Source of the DNA: Arion vulgaris
Lineage: Eukaryota; Mollusca; Gastropoda; Stylommatophora; Arionidae
Direction: 5' to 3'
Length of the DNA stretch: 64,000 nt
NCBI GenBank assembly: GCA_020796225.1
Contig: CM036765.1
Span: 1,600,728 to 1,664,727, forward strand
A program made the position numbers and the translations under genes. Below the pieces are notes generated by a model. The model was given only the letters and a program-made list of their open reading frames with translations, ran no database searches and had not been told where the DNA came from. Below, piece by piece: positions 33,692-43,230 of this stretch. Each line of letters opens with the position of its first letter. The stretch's first letter is position 1.

Positions 33692-34057
33692 CCTACAGGT
33701 TAGGTGCACATCTTTCAGGTTAGGTGCACATCTTTCAGGTTAGGTGCACATCTTTCAGGTTAGGTGCACATCTTTCAGGTTAGGTGCACATCTTTCAGGT
33801 TAGGTGCACATCTTTCAGGTTAGGTGCACATCTTTCAGGTTAGGTGCACATCTTTCAGGTTAGGTGCACATCTTTCAGGTTAGGTGCACATCTTTCAGGT
33901 TAGGTGCACATCTTTCAGGTTAGGTGCACATCTTTCAGGTTAGGGTGCACATCTTTCAGGTTAGGTGCACATCTTTCAGGTTAGGTGCACATCTTTCAGG
34001 TTAGGTGCACATCTTTCAGGTTAGGTGCACATCTTTCAGGTTAGGTGCACATCTTTC
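33692..34057. repeat. 20-bp array, about 18 units
   Basis: TTAGGTGCACATCTTTCAGG is nearly perfect throughout (one extra G at about 33944). It runs into the SINE-B that follows. Confidence 0.95.
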
Positions 34058-35290
34058 GTGCCAAAGGTACCAGGCTCGCTCCCTCGTGGAGACATCGTCG
34101 GTGAGATCAAGTTCAATCCTATCGGATTCTCTGATCAAAATCTCGGTGAGATCAAGTTCAATCCTATCGGATTCTCTGATCAAAATCTCGGTGAGATCAA
34201 GTTCAATCCTATCGGATTCTCTGATCAAAATCTCGGTGAGATGAAGTTCAATCCTATCGGATTCTCTGATCAAAATCTCGGTGAGATCAAGTTCAATCCT
34301 ATCGGATTCTCTGATCAAAATCTCGGTGAGATCAAGTTCAATCCTATCGGATTCTCTGATCAAAATCTCGGTAAGATCAAGTTCAATCCTATCGGATTCT
34401 CTGATCAAAATCTCGGTGAGATCAAGTTCAATCCTATCGGATTCTCTGATCAAAATCTCGGTGAGATCAAGTTCAATCCTATCGGATTCTCTGATCAAAA
34501 TCTCGGTGAGATCAAGTTCAATCCTATCGGATGCTCTGATCAAAATCTCGGTGAGATCAAGTTCAATCCTATCGGATTCTCTGATCAAAATCTCGGTGAG
34601 ATCAAGTTCAATCCTATCGGATTCTCTGATCAAAATCTCGGTGAGATCAAGTTCAATCCTATCGGATTCTCTGATCAAAATCTCGGTGAGATCAAGTTCA
34701 ATCCTATCGGATTCTCTGATCAAAATCTCGGTGAGATCAAGTTCAATCCTATCGGATTCTCTGATCAAAATCTCGGTGAGATCAAGTTCAATCCTATCGG
34801 ATTCTCTGATCAAAATCTCGGTGAGATGAAGTTCAATCCTATCGGATTCTCTGATCAAAATCTCGGTGAGATCAAGTTCAATCCTATCGGATTCTCTGAT
34901 CAAAATCTCGGTGAGATCAAGTTCAATCCTATCGGATTCTCTGATCAAAATCTCGGTGAGATCAAGTTCAATCCTATCGGAGACAGACGATCAAACGTAG
35001 GTCCTGTGTTTAAATTTGAGCACGGAAAAGAAGAACCCTTTGCAGTTAACAATCGAGAAGAGCAGGCTGGAAAGCCTCTGCCCGGACAAAATTCATTAGA
35101 AAAAGATTTAAAATAAAATTTCTACAAAAATAGTTTCAACGTCTTCAAAAGAATGACATCGGGGATCCTCGCAGGTGCTACGGAGTTTGTGCACTGTCAC
35201 TGCTAAATCACCTGTGTAAGACAGAGATTGGAGCACACATGGTTACCGAGGTGCAATGATGATGTTCTTATCAATCAATAAATCAATATA
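34058..35290 (+). mobile_element. SINE-B copy in plus orientation with 45-bp array in the head region
   Basis: The right part has GACAGACGATCAAACGTAGG, TTTAAATTTGAGCACGG, AAATTTCTACAAAAATAG, GCTACGGAGTTTGTGCACTG and ends in a TCAATCAATAAATCAAT tail, all reverse complements of the blocks at 33085. Left of GACAGACG the family-specific block GGTGAGATC..GTTC..ATCGGA is repeated about 20 times instead of once. Confidence 0.75.
34103..34980. repeat. 45-bp array in SINE-B head, about 19.5 units
   Basis: GGTGAGATCAAGTTCAATCC, TATCGGATTCTCTGATCAA and AATCTC. The units are extremely homogeneous (isolated ATGAAG, GGTAAG and GATGCTC variants). The unit is 15 codons without stops in several frames, giving open frames of 363 and 310 codons on opposite strands. 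Each unit has GTTCAATCC, which fits the B-box consensus. Confidence 0.95.
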
Positions 35291-35769
35291 CGGCAAATAT
35301 TGATGAACACGATTCTGATATCAGATTTGATAATAGTAGAACGATTCAGGAAGATTACATTTATGTCATAACAATACAGAGGTTAATCAAGCATTGATGT
35401 TTGACTAAATTTATTAGCCAGAATGTTTCAACCGTTGGTGTTTTGTTTACGCCATGCACCGTCAGTTCACATGACAGAAATTATGGATTGGTTTATAAAC
35501 ATAGAACTCTTCGATTAGTTCCTCAGCGTTGAAAAGGTTTGCATTGCTAGATCCAAATGAAAATGTTGGATTGGTCGATAAAATTGAGACACGCAATTTG
35601 AAAGGTTTTCATGTTAGGTTTTATAACAGAGAAATGAGCTAGATTAGTCCGACCTGTCTAGATATAAATGTTCCTGTTGGTATCTTCTTATTTTTCTTCT
35701 TTGCGATCGCTATTTTGATGATTATATTGTCAGGCGCGTTTTTATGATGAAGTCAACTGTTGTCTGGAA
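35291..35769. other. No recognised gene; short echo of upstream flank
   Basis: GATTCTGATATCAGATTTGA with AATAGTAGAACGATTCAG at 35310-35350 repeats sequence at 33610-33650, the flank left of the 20-bp array. So the block holding the array and the SINE-B copy may sit within a larger duplication or share an underlying repeat. The rest is unassigned. Confidence 0.6.
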
Positions 35770-36005
35770 CTCATCTTCGTAAGGAAGCAAAGAATAGTAC
35801 CGACAAGGCATGTCGTAAGAGGCGACTGATGTAGGGCATAGAGCAGCTACCCTAGTAAATAAAAAGCATCGCAGAAAATCTGATGTGCTGGACTACTTGT
35901 AGGCGCATAACTGCCACAGCATACAATCGTTCTTAGGCTCAGATCACAATCACACAGAATGGTTAACAAATGGTCGATATGGAGCGTTCGTAGAAGAAGA
36001 GTGTA
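35770..36005 (+). mobile_element. SINE-D copy 2
   Basis: GGAAGCAAAGAATAGTACC, core GGCATGTCGTAAGAGGCGAC, CTACCCTAGTAAATAAAAAG, GATGTGCTGGACTACTTGTA, GGCGCATAACTGCCACAGCA and GAGCGTTCGTAGAAGAAGA. It shares the core with SINE-C but has a different body. Confidence 0.8.
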
Positions 36006-36034
36006 GTGTTGTAGGGACAGGATCCCTTTCTAAG

Positions 36035-36357
36035 CAGGACATACAGGGGACAGTCTTGCAGGACATACAGGGGACAGTCTTGCAGGACATACAGGGGACA
36101 GTCTTGCAGGACATACAGGGAACAGTCTTGCTGGACATACAGGGGACAGTCTTGCAGGACATACAGGGGACAGTCTTGCAGGACATACAGGGAACAGTCT
36201 TGCAGGACATACAGGGGACAGTCTTGCAGGACATACAGGGAACAGTCTTGCAGGACATACAGGGAACAACAGTCTTGCAGGACATACAGGGAACAGTCTT
36301 GCAGGACATACAGGAGACAGTCTTGCAGGACATACAGGGGACAGTCTTGCAGGACAT
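36035..36357. repeat. 24-bp array, about 13 units
   Basis: AGGACATACAGGGGACAGTC plus TTGC, with GGGAAC and GGAGAC variants. One unit carries a 3-bp insertion (AACAAC). The unit is eight codons, hence open frames on both strands. Confidence 0.95.
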
Positions 36358-36427
36358 GTTCTGTGGTTTGATCATAATAATACTTATTAGTAATATTTGC
36401 TAGAGAAAGACACTAATATTTATATTG

Positions 36428-36604
36428 AATCTATGTAGAGTTGAAGAACTACACGATGTCTATGTAGAGTTGAAGAACTACACGATGTCTATGTAGAGTT
36501 GAAGAACTACACGATGTCTATGTAGAGTTGAAGAACTACACGATGTCTATGTAGAGTTGAAGAACTACACGATGTCTATGTAGAGTTGAAGAACTACACG
36601 ATGT
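36428..36604. repeat. 29-bp array, six units
   Basis: TCTATGTAGAGTTGAAGAAC plus TACACGATG, almost perfect. Confidence 0.95.
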
Positions 36605-36844
36605 ATAAGCAGAACTTGATGCCTGACGGACAGTCAGCATTGTGTTTAACAAGCGTGTCATAGTGTTCATCATAGACTTCAATATCTGCCGGCGACGATT
36701 GAGTCTGCTAGAAATGTTATTACTTCACTTCTATAACAAATAAGTAATTGGTTTCTTGTTGGATTTAAGAAGAAACTGACGCAACTTTATTGAATTATTT
36801 GTCAAGAACTTTGGTAGACTCAATACTTTCTTTCAGACAAGTCC
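36605..36844. other. No recognised feature
   Basis: Unassigned spacer. Confidence 0.5.
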
Positions 36845-37042
36845 TTGATTGATTAATAGAACCATCATCATTACACTTCAATGAGTAAGTATGTGTGCTT
36901 CCATCTCTTTCTAACACAGTCAGAACTTAGCGATAGGGAAGACAATCCTTAGCACCGACCAGGGAGCTCAATGCAATTTAGAAGTTACTGAAAATATTTT
37001 ATAGCAATTTTATTTTTTAATCTTACTAATAAATGTTAACGC

Positions 37043-37295
37043 AGCCCGATTGGTTACCGGGGCCCAAATATGGGGTGTAAAGAATAGAACAACTGTTATC
37101 TGCCACGCATGTCGTAAGAGGCGATTAAGGAGGTTTGGCTGAAATCGGATGCACATGTCCTAAACGTGTAGAAGTCTATGCGTTTAGGGTCTACCAAACC
37201 AATGTGCAACGTATACACGTTCTTGGCAAAGATCAAGCATATCACAGAGTGTTTAAAATTAGTCGTGAAGAACGAACGCAAAGAAGAAGAAGAAA
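37043..37295 (+). mobile_element. SINE-C copy 2, with 8-bp target duplication
   Basis: AGCCCGATTGGTTACCGGGG, core GCATGTCGTAAGAGGCGATT, ATCGGATGCACATGTCCTAA, GTATACACGTTCTTGGCAAA and a tail of AAG repeats. GTTAACGC at 37035-37042 and 37296-37303 brackets the insertion. Confidence 0.9.
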
Positions 37296-37302
37296 GTTAA
37301 CG

Positions 37303-38196
37303 CGGGCAGAGACTTTCAAGCCTGTTGTTCTAACGCGGGCAGAGACTTTAAAGCCTGTTGTTCTAACGCGGGCAGAGACTTTCAAGCCTGTTGTTCTTTT
37401 TTCCCGATGAAGAAGCACTTGAGCTGAAAGATCTTCGGCTCAGTGTCATGGACATCGTAACCCTTCGGCTCAGTGCCACCTGCACCGTAAATCTGGGAAA
37501 CCTGTAGCTTTTCTGCCAGTCCGCGGAGTTGAACCCGCACTTACAGAGGACTAGTCACCCGTAGTCAATGCTCTACGAACACGCTGGGCACGCGGGCGAG
37601 CCTGTTGTTCTAACGCGGGCAGAGGCTTTCAAGCGTGTTGTTCTAACGCGGGCAGAGACTTTCAAGCCTGTTGTTCTAACGCGGGCAGAGACTTTCAAGC
37701 ATGTTATTCTAACGCGGGCAGAGACTTTCAAGTCTATTGTTCTAACGCGGGCAGAGACTTTCAAGTCTGTTGTTCTAACGCGGGCAGAGACTTTCAAGTC
37801 TGTTGTTCTAACGCGGGCAGAGACTTTCAAGCGTGTTGTTCTAACGCGGGCAGAGACTTTCAAGCGTGTTGTTCTAACGCGGCAGAGACTTTCAGCATGT
37901 TATTCTAACGCGGGCAGAGACTTTCAAGTCTGTTGTTCTAACGCGGGCAGAGACTTTCAAGTCTGTTGTTCTAACGCGGGCAGAGACTTTCAAGTCTGTT
38001 GTTCTAACGCGGGCAGAGACTTTCAAGCGTGTTGTTCTAACGCGGGCAGAGACTTTCAAGCGTGTTGTTCTAACGCGGGCAGAGACTTTCAAGCGTGTTG
38101 TTCTAACGCGGGCAGAGACTTTCAAGCGTGTTGTTCTAACGCGGGCAGAGACTTTCAAGTGTGTTGTTCTAACGCGGGCAGAGACTTTCAAGCATG
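37303..38196. repeat. 33-bp array inside SINE-B, about 21 units, interrupted
   Basis: TAACGCGGGCAGAGACTTTC plus AAGCCTGTTGTTC, with GTC/GCG/GCA variants before TGTTGTTC. About three units lie left of the SINE-E insertion and about 18 right of it. The segment is the same one expanded as a 41-bp array at 17905 and present once at about 33277. Confidence 0.95.
37398..37599 (-). mobile_element. SINE-E copy 1 (tRNA-derived), inserted in the 33-bp array
   Basis: Begins with a T run (reverse of the poly-A tail). It then has GAAGAAGCACTTGAGC, CATCGTAACCCTTCGGCTCA, TCTGCCAGTCCGCGGAGTTG, AACCCGCACTTACAG and GAACACGCTGGGCACGCGG. The minus strand carries GTGCGGGTTCAACTCCGCGG, a clear B box. GCCTGTTGTTCT at 37386-37397 and 37600-37611 is the target duplication, although the array context could also supply it. 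Confidence 0.85.
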
Positions 38197-38403
38197 TTCT
38201 CGATATGGAACTGTCAGTGGTTCTTGTACGTGCTCAACTTAAACGCGGGACCTACGTTTTGTCGTCTGTCTCCGATAGAAATAGGAACTCTGTCTCCGAT
38301 AGAAATAGGAACTCGATCTCACCTAAACTGATATCAGGAGTCTCTGGACAAATATTCCCATGATGACTCCACGGAGGGAGCAAACCAAATACATTTGAAC
38401 CGA

Positions 38404-39045
38404 GAGGCGAGCACCTGACCTCTAGGTCCGAGATACCACACCCTCCACCAGGACAAGCTATGGCAGTAGCGAGCACCTGACCTCTAGGTCACAGAGATAC
38501 CACACCCTCCACCAGGACAAGCTATGGCAGTAGCGAGCACCTGACCTCTAGGTCACAGAGATACCACACCCTCCACCAGGACAAGCTTGGCAGAGCAGGC
38601 ACCTGACCTCTAGGTCACAGAGATACCACACCCTCCACCAGGACAAGCTATGGCAGTAGCGAGCACCTGACCTCTAGGTCACAGAGATACCACACCCTCC
38701 ACCAGGACAAGCTATGGCAGTAGCGAGCACCTGACCTCTAGGTCACAGAGATACCACACCCTCCACCAGGACAAGCTATGGCAGTAGCGAGCACCTGACC
38801 TCTAGGTCACAGAGATACCACACCCTCCACCAGGACAAGCTATGGCAGTAGCGAGCACCTGACCTCTAGGTCACAGAGATACCACACCCTCCACCAGGAC
38901 AAGCTATGGCAGTAGCGAGCACCTGACCTCTAGGTCACAGAGATACCACACCCTCCACCAGGACAAGCTATGGCAGTAGCGAGCACCTGACCTCTAGGTC
39001 ACAGAGATACCACACCCTCCACCAGGACAAGCTATGGCAGTAGCT
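38404..39045. repeat. 64-bp array, ten units, at the head side of SINE-B
   Basis: GAGCACCTGACCTCTAGGTC, ACAGAGATACCACACCCTCC, ACCAGGACAAGCTATGGCAG, TAGC. Units are nearly identical except one with deletions at about 38586. It starts just after the SINE-B segment CAAACCAAATACATTTGAAC and its first unit may be SINE-B end sequence. Confidence 0.95.
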
Positions 39046-39066
39046 ATACAAATAATGAACTTCATT

Positions 39067-39402
39067 CAAACAGAAACTTTACAACATTGAATTCTCAAGG
39101 ACATGTTTGAAGATTGTAGAGATAAATAACTCATTATTTTCTTGTATAGAAATACCTGGAGAAGAGAGCTAGAGGCTGATGTCAAAATGATAGGCAAGAC
39201 ATTGAAAGAATTGGAAGGGATGGCAAGAGAGAGGAAGAGCTGGAAGAAGTTTGTTGAAGACTTGTGTTCCCTTGAGAGTTGAAAAGTGAAGAAGAAGAAG
39301 AAGAAGAAGAAGAAGAAACAGTAAATTTACAACATAAAGTTCTCAAGAACATGTCAGAAGATGGTAAAGATAAAGAACTAATTATTTTCTTCTATAGAAC
39401 AG
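39067..39402. repeat. About 83-bp diverged direct repeats flanking a LINE end
   Basis: 39067-39150 and 39318-39402 align over their length (ACAACATTGAATTCTCAAGG against ACAACATAAAGTTCTCAAGA; TTATTTTCTTGTATAGAA against TTATTTTCTTCTATAGAA), with several substitutions. They are too long and diverged for a target-site duplication. Confidence 0.75.
39150..39320 (+). pseudogene. LINE C-terminal end with (AAG)n tail
   Basis: One frame reads NTWRRELEADVKMIGKTLKE then LEGMARERKSWKKFVEDLCS and a stop. The TWRRELE..M..IGKT..ELE.MA.DR..W...V..LCS pattern is the common C-terminus of a LINE group. The frame is intact over about 43 codons, followed by eight AAG repeats. It is a heavily 5'-truncated copy. 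Confidence 0.75.
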
Positions 39403-39827
39403 TCACGTTTATGTAAGCCAAGATGAAGATCTAACAAGATGTGTTAGCTAGAGTGAAGAGATAACATCAGTTTTACAGCTTGAAGCATGATCATTTCCAT
39501 CAAGCGACTTGACGACTTCCTGATTTAGCTTTTGCTCACAAACATCACAGACAAATGGATTTATTTGAACCTAGCATTTGCAATGAGCAGATATACATGT
39601 AATGATGTGTTGCGTAACATTTTTTTGGAAAGCAAAACTTAATTTTTGTGCTTGTTTCAACTTTCAGAGTGAAGTGTCTCGAGCATTTCTCAATTTAGAA
39701 ATAATTTATTAGTGACAATAGCTTTTGCTCATCTTCATTTGTGATTCATTTTTCTTGTGTCTCATTGATTTTATCGGTTGTCACAATGTGCTAGAAATGT
39801 CATTTTCTCTTTCTTTCTATTCTTTCT
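39403..39827. other. No recognised feature
   Basis: AT-rich, unassigned. Confidence 0.5.
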
Positions 39828-39999
39828 TATACATTTCTAACTTCTATTGGAACATAGACTCTCAACCAACTCATGCCAAGTCTTCATACATTTCTAACTT
39901 CTATTGGAGCATAGACTCTCAATCAACTCATGCCAAGTCTTCATACATTTCTAACTTCTATTGGAGCATAGACTCTCAACTAACTCATGCCAAGTCTTC
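39828..39999. repeat. 57-bp unit, three copies
   Basis: TACATTTCTAACTTCTATTG, GAGCATAGACTCTCAATCAA, CTCATGCCAAGTCTTCA. The unit is 19 codons, which extends a chance ORF (39725-40114). No protein domain seen. Confidence 0.95.
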
Positions 40000-40487
40000 A
40001 TATTTACCATCAACCTTGAGTTACTACTTACATCTACTTCCAACTTTTCTCTTCATGGTGAAATATTTCTTGTTACATGTCTGGAAAATAATGATTGCAT
40101 CTTTCTTATGTTGATAATAATTGTCACTCTGTGCCCTAACGTCTTTCAGTACTCCATCATTTGTCATTATCCAAGTTCATGTGATTACCACATTAATATG
40201 TCAAACATCATATTTGTCATCACTAGAAATGTTACAGTTTGTATATTTAGTGTCAATGACTGACATCCATGTGTCAGTATTGCTGCTCAGCAGAACTGAA
40301 GAACTCTCTTTCTATTCTTCAATAGACAACAACATGTTGCTTATAATACCATTGATATCTTATGTCTACAGTTGTTGGTTGACAGAAAATTTGTATCATT
40401 TACATTTGTAAACAATCTATTTAAATTCATGATTTAGTTCAGTTCGGTTTCATTATGTGTTTCAGTATGTTTCCTGAAGAACACTTA
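40000..40487. other. No recognised feature
   Basis: Overlapping frames of about 100 codons in different phases show no motif. I consider them chance frames in AT-rich DNA. Confidence 0.5.
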
Positions 40488-40494
40488 TTGTCGA

Positions 40495-40610
40495 TACGTT
40501 TGTGCTTGCTTATGTGATACCATACGTTTGTGCTTGCTTATGTGATACCATACGTTTGTGCTTGCTTATGTGATACCATACGTTTGTGCTTGCTTATGTG
40601 ATACCATACT
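40495..40610. repeat. 28-bp unit, four copies
   Basis: TACGTTTGTGCTTGCTTATG plus TGATACCA. Confidence 0.95.
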
Positions 40611-40748
40611 AATGCATCTTTGTCCTGAAACGCTATTTTATTATGTATCATCGTAGCTTCCCCTCGGCTGTCTCCAGATCTCATCCTCTCTGACCATATC
40701 AGATTTGTAGGTTTCTGTACATTGTATCATTCTTATATTATGTCTACA

Positions 40749-41092
40749 CGCCCGAGTGCTTAATGGGACCCGCCCGAGTGCTTAATGGGACTCACCCGAG
40801 TCATTACTGGGGTCCGCCCGAGTGGTTATCGGACTCACCCAGTGGTTACTGGGGCCCAAATTTGGGGTGTAAAGAATAGAACTACTGTTACCTGCCACGC
40901 ATGTCGTAAGAGGCGACTAAGGAGGTTTGGGTGAAATCGGATGCACATGTCCTAAACGTGTAGAAGTCTATGCGTTTATGAGCCTACCAAACCAATGTGC
41001 AACGTATACACGTTCTTGGCAAAGATCAAACATATCACAAAAGTGATTAAAATTGGTTATATAGAACTAACGCGAAGAAGAAGAAGAAGAAG
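40749..41092 (+). mobile_element. SINE-C copy 3 with repeated head
   Basis: The head CGCCCGAGTGCTTAATGGGA is present about five times in degenerate form (40749-40860) before the usual CCCAAATTTGGGGTGTAAAG, core GCATGTCGTAAGAGGCGACT and AAG tail. Flanks ATATTATGTCTACA (40735-40748) and ATATTATGGCTACA (41093-41106) are a 14-bp target duplication with one mismatch. Confidence 0.9.
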
Positions 41093-41106
41093 ATATTATG
41101 GCTACA

Positions 41107-41900
41107 GTTGTAAGTTGAAAGAATCATTCTATCTGACTTGAACGTCTACAACTTTTCATTAACTGACGGAAAATGTTTGAATTATTTTGACTTGTACCTG
41201 TATACTTTTGTCATGAAAAGAAGGGGCTGAAACATTCTGATGTTTTGTTGATAGTTTTTAGTTTCTTCCCAAGAGTGAAAACTCGCAGCCTTGGTTAGAA
41301 GAAAAATAGGATTTTTAGTTAAATTAAAGAGCCTGAAACAGCATGCTAGTACCATTAGTACCAGGATGTCTGTCCGACTCATTGTTTGGCTTCCAGTTGA
41401 GAAATAATGCAGGCATTTTGTGACCGCTATCAATTGTTTATTTATAGATCTCGTTCAAGTGCTCGCTTGAAACTTGCGCCAAAATTTGTAAACATGCCAG
41501 ATAGTCAGACGGCAAACAAAGCAAGGTTAGGCGATGTAGGGGTGTGTGGCTTCTGTCAATCATGGATGTGCCTGGCATCGTGTGTTGGGGAGGTGGGGGG
41601 CAGGCAAGTGAAGCAGAGGTGTAGTTTAAATATGGGATGTTCTTACTTATGTTGTCATGGTTACGCAAACAAATCCAAATAGTTCAGGAAACAAAGATTA
41701 GAAAAGAGTTAAGCCAAGATGAATTAGGAATGAAAATGAACGTTGAGGTATATCCTTTACATGACGTAGCCATCAACCACAATAAACGAGTTGATTGATT
41801 TTGTAGGCACCACTTATACGTTCCGTAGTTTTGCATTGTTTTCTGAACGGTAAGGTCTATTGTTATCGTTCGTAAAATGCCATGAAATAATTTGCTTCCA
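41107..41900. other. No recognised feature
   Basis: Frames of 76-91 codons (41182-41682) overlap on both strands and show no family I recognise. Left as unassigned. Confidence 0.5.
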
Positions 41901-41904
41901 AATT

Positions 41905-42000
41905 GCCTGCCACGGGTTTGAACCAGGTACGCTTAGATTGTGATCGTCTGATCTAGCTGACTTTCGCTTAAGCTACAGACGCTCGAATTATGAATACAGT
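41905..42000 (-). other. tRNA-like sequence, SINE head or tRNA pseudogene
   Basis: On the minus strand GAGCGTCTGTAGCTTAAGCG has an A-box-like core and CCTGGTTCAAACCCGTGGC has a good B box (GGTTCAAACCC), about 40 bp apart, as in a tRNA. A convincing anticodon stem was not derived, and the following CAGGCAATTTGG could be SINE body. Confidence 0.5.
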
Positions 42001-42184
42001 TTACAAACCTGCCTTTGACTCTATGATCCAAGAACTTACAGGTCAATATCAGTCTCTCTCAGAATATACTTAAACTGAAATTTGAAAAACTAATACTTAC
42101 AACGCGCTATTAGTTTTTAGAACAAAAATATCTCTGTTTCTGTCATAAGCAAATACCTAAGAGGCATTATGAGGCATTTCATTT

Positions 42185-42290
42185 CTCCTGTGTCCAACTT
42201 AGATGGTATCATACAGTTAACAACATGCTTGATCACCAAAATACACTGATGGTAGTCCTATCAATCAATCAATCAATCAATCTGTAAGTA
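42185..42290 (+). mobile_element. SINE-B tail-end fragment
   Basis: TGCTTGATCACCAAAATACA, GGTAGTCCTATCAATCAATC and a (TCAA)n tail, matching the tail end of SINE-B at 35230-35290. Confidence 0.6.
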
Positions 42291-42429
42291 TTATTATAGT
42301 CAGATATGTTGCAATGTGATAAACGGTATCACAACTTATGCAATGGGATCCTAGTATCACAACTTATTTAAGCAATTGGATCCACAGAACCCCACGTTGT
42401 ACAATGCGATTAACTTAATAAGAACTTGT

Positions 42430-42770
42430 AAAAGGTTTAAGGCCGAAGAATTGACTTCATTGCACCGGGTTTTACTGCAGATGGCTCAGTACCTCTCAGC
42501 AGAAGTAGCACGCCACCTGACGAGAGTATTGCACAAAGCACGAACTCTGTAGCTCTAGCAACAATCCTAGGGGTCTCTGGAAAAATGCACTCGTCAACAG
42601 AACGCACTCGTCAACAGAACGCACTCGTGAACAGAACGCACTCGTGAACAGAACGCACTCGTGAACAGAACGCACTCGTGAACAGAACGACGGGAATTGA
42701 TTGAACCCACAACCTCCGGCCAGCAAGGCAAAGGCCCACTGATCTCCAGAGATCCCATAAGACCTTATAT
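42430..42770 (-). mobile_element. SINE-A copy with 17-bp internal array
   Basis: GGCCGAAGAATTGACTTCAT, TTGCACCGGGTTTTACTGCA, GTAGCACGCCACCTGACGAG, GCACAAAGCACGAACTCTGT, GCAACAATCCTAGGGGTCTC, the array, then TTGATTGAACCCACAACCTC, CGGCCAGCAAGGCAAAGGCC and ATCTCCAGAGATCCC. The minus strand reads as a tRNA-like head with B box GGTTCAATC. Confidence 0.85.
42586..42690. repeat. 17-bp array inside SINE-A, about six units
   Basis: GCACTCGTGAACAGAAC. The SINE-A copy at 22315 has GTGCACTCATGAACAGAACG once. Confidence 0.95.
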
Positions 42771-42802
42771 AGACTGCTAACGTAGCTTGTTTAGTGTTGT
42801 TT

Positions 42803-43230
42803 ATAGATCAGTTAGATATAGATCAGTTAGGTATAGATCAGTTAGGTATAGATCAGTTAGATATAGATCAGTTAGGTATAGATCAGTTAGATATAGATCA
42901 GTTAGATATAGATCAGTTAGGTATAGATCAGTTAGATATAGATCAGTTAGATATAGATCAGTTAGATATAGATCAGTTAGATATAGATCAGTTAGATATA
43001 GATCAGTTAGGTATAGATCAGTTAGATATAGATCACTTAGATATAGATCAGTTAGGTATAGATCAGTTAGGTATAGATCAGTTAGATATAGATCAGTTAG
43101 ATATAGATCAGTTAGATATAGATCAGTTAGATATAGATCAGTTAGGTATAGATCAGTTAGATATATATCACTTAGATATAGATCAGTTAGATATAGATCA
43201 GTTAGATATAGATCAGTTAGATATAGATGT
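42803..43230. repeat. 15-bp array, about 28 units
   Basis: TAGATATAGATCAGT and TAGGTATAGATCAGT. The unit of five codons keeps two forward frames open (42787-43293 and 42794-43312). Confidence 0.95.

Larger units (their letters stand above)
36845..38450 (-). mobile_element. SINE-B copy with internal array and two nested SINEs
   Basis: The tail side at left, TTGATTGATTAATAGAACCA, is followed by CACTTCAATGAGTAAG, a CCGACCAGGGAGCTCAATGC block and ATTTTTTAATCTTAC. The head side at right, from 38190, has TTCTCGATATGGAACTG, GTACGTGCTCAACTTAAACG, ACGTTTTGTCGTCTGTCTCC and AACTCGATCTCACC. Between them lie a SINE-C (37043-37295), a 33-bp array and, within that, a SINE-E (37398-37599). Confidence 0.8.

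Noticed and set aside
33692..34057. Telomere-like TTAGG within the 20-bp unit
   Set aside because: TTAGG occurs once per 20 bp within an unrelated unit. It is not a TTAGG or TTAGGG tract.
34016..35116. 363- and 310-codon opposing frames with a perfect 15-residue repeat
   Set aside because: The 45-bp unit belongs to a SINE head and is open on both strands. Beyond the array the frame runs through SINE sequence.
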